64,000 bases of DNA. Source: Chaetoderma sp. LZ-2023a. Lineage: Eukaryota > Mollusca > Caudofoveata > Chaetodermatida > Chaetodermatidae. The notes below the pieces were generated by a model, which had not been told where the DNA came from, ran no database searches, and worked only from the letters and a program-made list of their open reading frames with translations. This document shows, one piece after another, positions 49,301-58,300 of this stretch. Each line of letters starts with the position of its first letter. Within the stretch, counting starts at the first letter, position 1. The translations under genes were made by a program, and so were the position numbers. The stretch is from contig CM067373.1 in NCBI GenBank assembly GCA_034401795.1, forward strand, positions 37,421,443 through 37,485,442, given 5' to 3'.

Positions 49301-52300
49301 GGTAGGGTAAACTTTTAAGCGTTTTCTGTTAACGTTCGTTATCTGCTTTTGCAATATGGTGAATTTTTGCCTTCGCTACCCGCCAATGTGTACCAGTGCA
49401 TGAAAAATGCATTTTCACATGCAGTAAGCGTGCGGCCGAGAAATGCAAGAAGTGATTTACATTTCTTCATGATCAGCGAGACATTACATTGACGAAACAG
49501 GCCTGCAAATTTGGTTATAAATGGAGGCATAGTTTTAATACAACAAACCAAACTTCACTGTTGCTAAACCTTTTTGGCTCAGTATATATATACATATTGT
49601 CTGTGCCATGGGGAGGAGAGATAAAATAACTTGCTCAGACAGAAGCCTTACCTTGGGATGTTAGTTAGTGAGTATGCTCTGACAGTGACATTGATGTTGC
49701 ATGTGTAAGGCATAGCAAATACTGATGCGATATACTATAAGCAAACCAAATACCTACAGGGCAAGATCTTGCACTAATTGTTGAATAGAGTTAGTTCATT
49801 GAGCAGTAGAACATATATAGATACCTCTTGATGTCCAGTTAACATAGTGTCTCTGGGTTCCTGATGGCTTAGAACTGACAAGCATGCTAAGATAAGGTGA
49901 AGAGCACCTATATCTAACGTCATACGTCGCAGTAAAACGCCATCATCTGTAGTAGATGGTGTCATATCAAATAGTAACTTCAACACATGGAAGGGTAATG
50001 TCGGCAGGGATGAGGCAATAGGTGATGACAACATATGACCTGAAATGAGTGATGTTAAATAGTGATAATATTCATTCTGTAATTTTACGGGGGTTTCCTA
50101 ATAAAAGTGATATATTCCCGCAGCTCACATGGACAAAATAAACTTTATCCATAACATATTTCACATCACAAGCTTGATGTGCATAATCCCTGAGCTATTC
50201 CCTGAACTCTCATGGCCAAAATAAACTTTATCCATAACAGATTTCACACCGATGGCTTGATATGCATAATCCTAAGTACAACAATTCATAGTATAAAATG
50301 AACAACAATTTCAAATTTACAGCATTGGCATCTCAAAATCATCAGTTTTTAAAGGGTTTTTTTAATTACTGCCTTTACGGGATATCGTCTGTATTATTTC
50401 CATGACTCTTGAGGATGTTATATTTCATATTTGTGTACTCAGTCTCTATTAACCATTTCAATGACAAATCCCATGAAAAGTAAATTCTTTACGATGTTTA
50501 ACTTATTCTGTTGAAGACTTTGAAATTCTTATGACTGGAGCAATGGCTTCCAATCACATTAATTTCAAAATATTCAACAGCTTTCCTGTTCATTTGCCCT
50601 GAGTTTGCGATACAGGTAATTATCCGTTGAAGGGTTAAATATGGGTGTTATAAGATGGTGTTTTCAGTCAATGACATATTAGATGCACGGATATGTCTAC
50701 ATTCTTTTGATATTTACAAACCAAAATGAATGTTAAAAAACATAGTGTGTTTTGTCATATGCTTGGTAGAGTTTAATGGCTTTAGATTTCGACATTCAAG
50801 TCCAAGCTGATTGGAAAGAATAGTCTGTTATTGGTATTCCATATGCCAAAGACCGGCGTGAGTATTGCGGTTAGTGCCATCTGTCTATCTCTTTGTCCGG
50901 GGCATATCTCTTAAAAGCAAGAAGGTAAAATCACCAAATTTGGGACACTATCATGTCTGGCTAGATCTTATTTGAGTTTGAGGCCAAATGGTAGAATATC
51001 TAAGTTACAGGGTCACTAAGTGCATACCTGTATACAAACATCTGGTGATAAGTCTGGAATGTAAGAATGAAGAATCACCAGACTTGGTGCACGCCTTCAT
51101 ATTGCAATTCCGTAGGAGTATTTTGAGCTTGAGATAATATATGTCAAATATCCAGGTCTGGGATGTAAGATGGTAGAATCACGAAATTTGGCACATCATT
51201 CATATTGTGAGTGACGAGAAGTAATTTGGGTTTCAGGTCAAAGGGTCAAATATCAAGGTCACACAATCACTAAGTGCATACCATAATCCAGATTCTTTGC
51301 CTTATGCCTGGAAGTAAAAAAAGCATCAGCTTTTGTTTCTATGAGAATTCTTAATACTTACCAGATGTACTATTATGATAATGTCTATTATCTAGTCTAG
51401 CTCAAAATAAACAATTAAAACTGCACTTGCCATGGTCCTGCCCATACTGTGTCCGGGAATTACCATAGCCCCAGGTACCGAGTCAATTCCCATTCACAGT
51501 CAGATTTGTCTTATATTTGCCTTGAACAACAGCGAAAGCAGCTCAGCCTCACCTCAGCGGGGCGGCTGATGCAGGGCCATAGTACATCTGGTAAGTATTA
51601 GGAATTCTCGCAGAAACAAAAGCGGATGCTTTTTTTATTCTACTTCGAATAATACTTACCAGATGTACTATTATGATAAACTCCGGATTTCGACAGCCAA
51701 GAAATACCGGTGTGAGGAGGTGAGGCTCGAAACAGCTCTCATCTACCATCCGACAGAGAAGGTTGTGAAGAGACTAGAACCCTGGCATACGCTTGGGTTC
51801 TGCCATCTGACTCATGGAGTGCTAAACTTCCATGGTCTAGACTGCGCCTCCCCCCCCCCCCCTCCTTTGTACGCACAAATTCCAGAGGGCTGTCAAAAAG
51901 GGGAAGCAACACCCACCAGACCCGTGTCAGCCCCAAGTCTCAGCTAGGGCAGTTCAGTAGAGTGCAAAGAAGCTACTACAACTTCTAATTTTGAAAAAAA
52001 TATCAGTATATCGACTAGATTTTCAAATTGGAATGAGTCTAATGTCTATTGCAATGAATAAGATACTCTTGAACCAGACTATTTACTTAATCAGTCCGGT
52101 ATTTCGACTGTAAGTAAACTAATATTAGTTACTTAATTAAAGTAAACACTCACCATTTTTGAGTGCGATGGCTTTCTTAATCATCACAGGAGCTTCGCCC
52201 AATCAACGGCCGTTCTCGGATCATGTGCATTACGATTGCTCAGTGGATGTGGAAGAACCTTGCAATGTATGCGAAATAGTGGTCGGATGTGACTTTAGCT

Positions 52301-55300
52301 AAGATTCGATAAATTTGCGACGGCTACCGGATTAAGTGCGCTGGAGATGTCGCGAAGGTAGAAAACAGTGAATGACGACTCGGCATGCCATTGTGCTACA
52401 GACATCACCTCCTCTAAAGAGCCACCCTTATAAAGGGCAGATGCTGCTGCTAGTGCTCGGCCTTGATGGGCGTTCGCACGATCAACCTGCTTTCCTGAAG
52501 CGATTTTGTGCGACATCTGAATAGCAATGACTATCCAACAAGAAATGGTGTCTTTCGAGGCGTGCAAATGAGGAGCTTTGAGATATAACCACAGAGATTT
52601 TGGGTCATCTCTCCACTCCTCAGTACGTTTCTTATACATTTCCAGACATCTGACAGGACACCAAGCAGAAGGGTTTGGGTCATGTCTAATTAAACTTAGC
52701 AAACTGATCGGCTGTCCTGGATATTTAAGTGACTTGATTCTTTGCCAGGAAACAAAGATGTGGTAATAGTCTTAAACCTTCATCTGTAACAACAAAACAG
52801 TCTTGTTCGGCAGAAAGAGCATGTATTTCGCTTCTCGTTCTCGCCGATACTGCTGCAACCAAGAAAACTGATTTAATAGTTAACAGTTTAATATCTATAG
52901 ATCTAATTGGTTCAAAGGGAGCATGCCCTAAAACCCGTAGAACAAGAGATAGATTCCGTGCTGGGATAAGAATTGGCTGTCTAGGTCGCAAATTGCTCAT
53001 TCCTTTAATAACTTCATTCAAAGTGTAGTTCTCCACTCCTACAATGGTCAGACTGGGAAAGACTGAAGCTAATGCAGACTTATATGCTGCTAGGGTTGAA
53101 GGTACAAGTTTGTCAACTTCGTATAGATGACAGATAAAATCTGCTACGTGTTGAATAGATGTAGAAAAGGGATTAATACCTCTTGCCTTACACCACTTTG
53201 CAAATTTTTGATTCTATAATTATATGTCTTGGTTGGTTGACCCTCTTCTGGCTGAAGCGACAAACTTCGCTGCTTGCTCAGAAAAGCCACCCTTAATTGC
53301 ACACTGCTTGATAACATCCATGCAGTCAATTGGAACATCTCCGGTCTGTCGTGGAGATACAGATCTCTGTTCTGAGAGATCAGATCCCTTCTGTCTGGAA
53401 GAGGGATTGGATTGCAGACCAGAAGGTCCAGCAGATCCGTAAACTATGATCGGCCTGGCCAATGAGGGGTGATCAGTACTACTTGGCACATGCCCTCTCT
53501 TATCTTTGCCAGAACTTTTGGGATGAGAATTGTTGGAGGATACGCATATGCGCAATTCCCTTCCAATTTATCGCCAGTGCGTTTACTGCTAAAGCTAGCG
53601 GGTCCGGGATCGGAGACATGTATGTGACCATCTTTGCGCTTTGTTTTATCGCAAACAGGTCCACATTTGGCTTGCCGCAATGTTTGAAAAGAACTTCCGC
53701 TACTGATTGGTTGAGCTGCCATTCCGTCAGACGACAAACCATCCTTCGTCTGAGAGCATCCGCTGGAATGTTCAGTCTTCCTGGAATGTGTGCTGCTCGA
53801 AGAATAATATTCCTCTCTTGGCACCACAGCAGAAGGTTCCAAATCATCATACACAAATCCGGTGATCTTGTCCCGCCCTGGCGGTTCAAATAAGACACCA
53901 CTGTTGAGTTGTCTGTCCTTACCAGGAAAATCTTGTCTCGGATTAAGTTCTCGAATTTTCGAAGTGCTAATGCCACCGCTAATAATTCGAGAACATTGAT
54001 GTGTTTCTGCGCATTGGTCCGATCCCATTCCCCTGACACTGACAGATCATCCAATACTGCTCCCCCACCCGTCATCGATGCATCTGTGAAGATGGACATC
54101 TGCAGTTGAGGAGGTTGTAGAGGAACACCTCGCAGGAGATTCTGTTCTGATAACCACCACTGAAGATGGAATATCAATGGTTCTTTTACTGGAATCCTCA
54201 GAGATAACGGATCCGTTCTCTGAGACCAGAATAACATTAAGTACATCTGAATCGGTCTGCGCCTGAGTGCCGCATAAGGCACCACCGTCTCCAGAGATAC
54301 TAGTAAACCCAGTATTCTGAGATATTGACGCGCCGTCAGATAAGCTCCTAGAGAAACTGATTCCAGACCTGTAATCAAACTCTTGACTCTGCTCTCCGCC
54401 GGAAAAGCTACACCGTCCCTGAGATTGAAAAATATTCCCAGATATAAAAACTCCTGGAATGGAGTCAACTATGATTTCTCTAGATCCTTTAGTAAGGCCA
54501 GGACTACCTGAAGATTGTTGCGCAGAATGACTGGATTCCGCGCCTTCAGCAGCCAGTCGTCTATGTAAGTATGAACAGCTATCTTTCTCCTGCGAAGATA
54601 AGAAATCATGGCGAGAACCACTTTGGTGAAGACCCTCGGGGCTGTGGTTAGACCGAACAGAAGCGCATTGAATTCCCAAACATTGTCTTGGAATGCAAAG
54701 CGAAGGTATTTCTGAAAAGGAATTGACATTGGCATATGAAAATATGCATGCTGAAACTTTGGAGAAAGAATAAATTTGTTCAATGGTTTGAGATTGAGAA
54801 TTGGTCTCCAACCTCCGGAACGTTTCAGAACAAGGAACATTATCGAATAAAACCCTAGGGAGGATTGATTGCTGACTAGATGAATCGCGTTCTTCTGCTG
54901 AAGATCTTTGATTTCTGAGCAAATGGCATCTAGACGATCGGATTGCCTTGGAACGGGAGTCCATACTGGAGTTGATGTTAACGGAACTAACGATTGACGG
55001 ATGAGCCAGTCCGGTTCGCAGCCGTTTCTTAACCAATGACAGACTAAACAATCTTGCCCAACCTGTTCCCACTGGTTTGAGAACAGTTGAAGTCTACCTC
55101 CGACGGTAGACATCTGCACACAGCTCACGGTCGATCTTGCACGATAAGACGCTAATTCGCTTGAGTGAAGATCCTAGACTCCCTGCGTTCCTGATGTCAC
55201 CGGAATGGATCCCGCCGGAAACCCGTCAGGACCGTCCTCCACGGCCATCCACGTTTTTTTAGAATATGATGGTTCGGGACCGCCGCTATGGCCATCCTTA

Positions 55301-58300
55301 TGATCGCCGCCGCCACCCTTCCTTATCCTCCTCATACGGCCTCTTATTAGAGGACTTGTATGAGGATGAATGGCCAGTTCCCTGTGAGCCGGATGCCCGA
55401 TGGGCATCACGGCCAGAAGGATGGAAGGGCGATCTTTGGCGCTGCCTCTGTTGCTCCTGCCGATGCTGCTTATAGGACTGCTAGGGCCGAGTCCTCTTCG
55501 TCGACTTCCACGACTTGCCGACTTCTTGCTCTGCGACCATTGACGCGACTTTGGATAAAGCTTGCCGTGCCGAGCCGCCAAACAAGCCTGGACCAATGAA
55601 GGGCACAGAAGATAACGCAGCCCTCATCTCACGTCCTGGTTCTACGCAATCGAGCACCATTCTCCATCGCTCCGCCAATGTTCTGGTGATTACTCTGGCC
55701 AGGCAATCCTGGGACAAGCGTATGGTGTCCCGGACAACTCCGGGAGCAGCCTCTGGCACTTCCCCGCCTTCCGCCATGCAGGTCAGCATACCCTGCAAGA
55801 CAGTACACCCGTGCGAGAGTACAGCCATGGCCGCTCTCGCCGCATCCTCAATGAGAGTTAACTCATTAAAAGGATCTTTGTTAGCTTGGGAAACCAAGGG
55901 ATGAGAACGACCCTTAGATTTGCCAGCCAATGGCCTATTCAATGCCTCTCTCTCCCTGATGGAAAGCCGAGGAACCGAGGAACCCGGGCATGTTGATGAT
56001 AGGCCTGCTCCGGAAAGCGGACCCTACTCCTTATCTCCTTAGGGGCCTTGGACAGTGAATAATCTCGTTGAACCAGATGGTACACTGCAACTTCCAACAT
56101 GTCGGAAGTCTGCGTGTCCAAGGGGAGCGTCGGCATGGCTGAAGAGCCCCTTGACAGAGCGCTAGCCGCTCGCTCTGACATCCGCTCCATCACCGGATCA
56201 CGCTGAAATCCTTGATCCGTTGCCAACCCGAGACGGTCGGACACCCATCCAAGAACCTGCACCCATTCAGCTTCGGTGCAAAATGAGGATTGATCCATTA
56301 ATGGACTACCATTCTCATCCTCCTTCTCACCCTTGGATGAGTAGGTCACAGATGACTCATGCTGAGAGCCATGGACCACACGTCTTTCAACATGAAGTGG
56401 GTCCATAACCCGACTACTTGCGGCTCCAGTATCCAGTGAATCGCCAGACATGGATTCACCGCAGTCTATCGGCTCCAGCATGGGAGCCGGGACTACCGCC
56501 GCTACCATGGCAGGTGACGGAACTCCGAGAGGAGCCATGCTAGCCGCCGCCGTGATGCCGACTGGAACCACGGCACCAACGGCAACGCGGCCTGAGCGAA
56601 ATCCGGTTGGAAAATGCCCAACGGAACGTCAACATCACCACCCAGCTGGCAGACCCGTACAAATTCCGAGGGAGACCCGTGGGACGTACTTCTGTCTGCC
56701 ACCTGAGAAAGATCTGGCATGCCTGAGTCTCCCATCAGGAGGAGATCTTCTTCCTCCGCCGTCGGCTCTTGAGACAAAACAGGAGGAAGGACAGGTGCTT
56801 GTTCCTCCACAGAACTGGCCAGACCACCGATACGTTGCCCTGCACCAGCCTGCATCGTCGGAATCGTGGACTGGAAAGACTCGATCATCGCCTTGAATTG
56901 GGCCGTCCAATGCTCGTTCAGACGCTCTTCAAGACCTTTTACTGACGCCTGATCCACTTTGGGCACCTTGTCCTTTGCGATCATCTCCAAACGCGCACGC
57001 CGATCATGATCGAACTCCGCAACCAACGCCGACGACCACTTCGCACACATCACAAGGACTCCCAACCTTGCACTTCGCGCAGGCAACACAGTGATGTCCG
57101 GAAAACTTCCATTTCATGAACCGATTGCAGCGCTGGCAGAGAGTATCCTACCCCTTCACTTTCTGCGAATGCAGGGTAAGAAGTAAAACGCTGCACATGA
57201 TATACGATGACGAGCAACACGCACAATTAACACGATTGTAATTTAAAATTACTTAGAAACATTAACTTTCTCATAAATCAATGATAATCAAGTCTTTAGG
57301 CAGGAAATATTTGAAACCTTTTAGAGTGAAATTTGCAAAACACGACTTGGTAATTAAATAATTGTTAAAATAGCCAAGAAATTAAGATCAATCGCTACAA
57401 ACACCCTCGAAAATGAAGCGAGAGATAAACATCAGCTTAAAACAGAGTGCATAGACACGCCAAGCCAAAACAAAAACATTAATCATGGGCACATCCATCT
57501 TGGAAGGAACCGAGTCGCATGAGAAATTAACTGAGTACCCGGATAAGATTAAAAAGTTAACGAGTACCAGAGCGACTCCAACAATGGCTACCATTTTAAA
57601 ACAATGTGCCAATTTAAGAAAATTCAAACAGTCATTACGGCATGAATGTATAAATTCTAGATTGATACAACCTGCCCCTGTGATGATTTTCCTTTTCCTT
57701 CCATGTTTCCAACAATGAACCACTCCGAAAGAGCTAAACTGCGCAGAAATTAGCAAATTAAAAAATGCAACTTTCAGGTTGAGCAAAATAGACGAATCTG
57801 ACTGTGATTGGGAATTGATCGGCACCAGGGGCTATGGTAATTCCAGGACACAGTATGGGCAGGACCAGGAGAGTGCGGCGTTTTTAATTGTTTATTTTGA
57901 GCTAGACTAGATAATAGACATTATCATAGTAGTACATCTGGTAAGTATTACTCGAAGTAGAATAGATAGAATCACCAGATTTGGAACACCCTTTCATATT
58001 GCAACCGGCTAGGATTGCTTTGAGTTGTGGGTACAATATCGAATATCTACATCACGTGTCAGTAAGTGCATTGGAACACCAGGGCACATAGGCACTCCTC
58101 TGAATTTAGTTATTGAATTAATTACAAGTACATGATGTGATCAAAGACTGACCTCCATCACCATCATCGGTGACCCCAAGTACCAGCCGTAATAAACACT
58201 GTGCTTTTTTACGGTCCTTCAGCAACACTTCAGCATATCCAGGCAATCGTAGGAAAAGACCGAATGCAACGAGAGAATGAGGTGGTATAGCGGGTACAGC

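Larger units (their letters stand above)
51316..57963 (-). mobile_element. DIRS-type retrotransposon (tyrosine-recombinase), about 6.65 kb
   Basis: Order on the minus strand: right inverted terminal repeat, gag-like gene, RT/RNase H, tyrosine recombinase, internal complementary region, left inverted terminal repeat. This arrangement and the absence of a target-site duplication define DIRS elements, which integrate as circles by recombinase action rather than by a DDE integrase. It lies in the 8.1-kb BIRC6 intron (50040-58152), in the same orientation as the host gene. All three genes carry frameshifts or stops, so this copy should be inactive. The ITRs still match closely, so the insertion is moderately recent. 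Confidence 0.93.

Noticed and set aside
53462-53893. 143-codon plus-strand frame
   Set aside because: Antisense shadow of the DIRS RNase H gene.
54047-55072. 341-codon minus-strand Ser-rich frame overlapping the RT
   Set aside because: Shadow frame: the overlapping frames carry all RT/RNase H motifs, while this one has none.
57388-57825. 145-codon minus-strand hydrophobic frame
   Set aside because: Overlaps the DIRS terminal repeat and leader; no homology to gag or envelope recognised.
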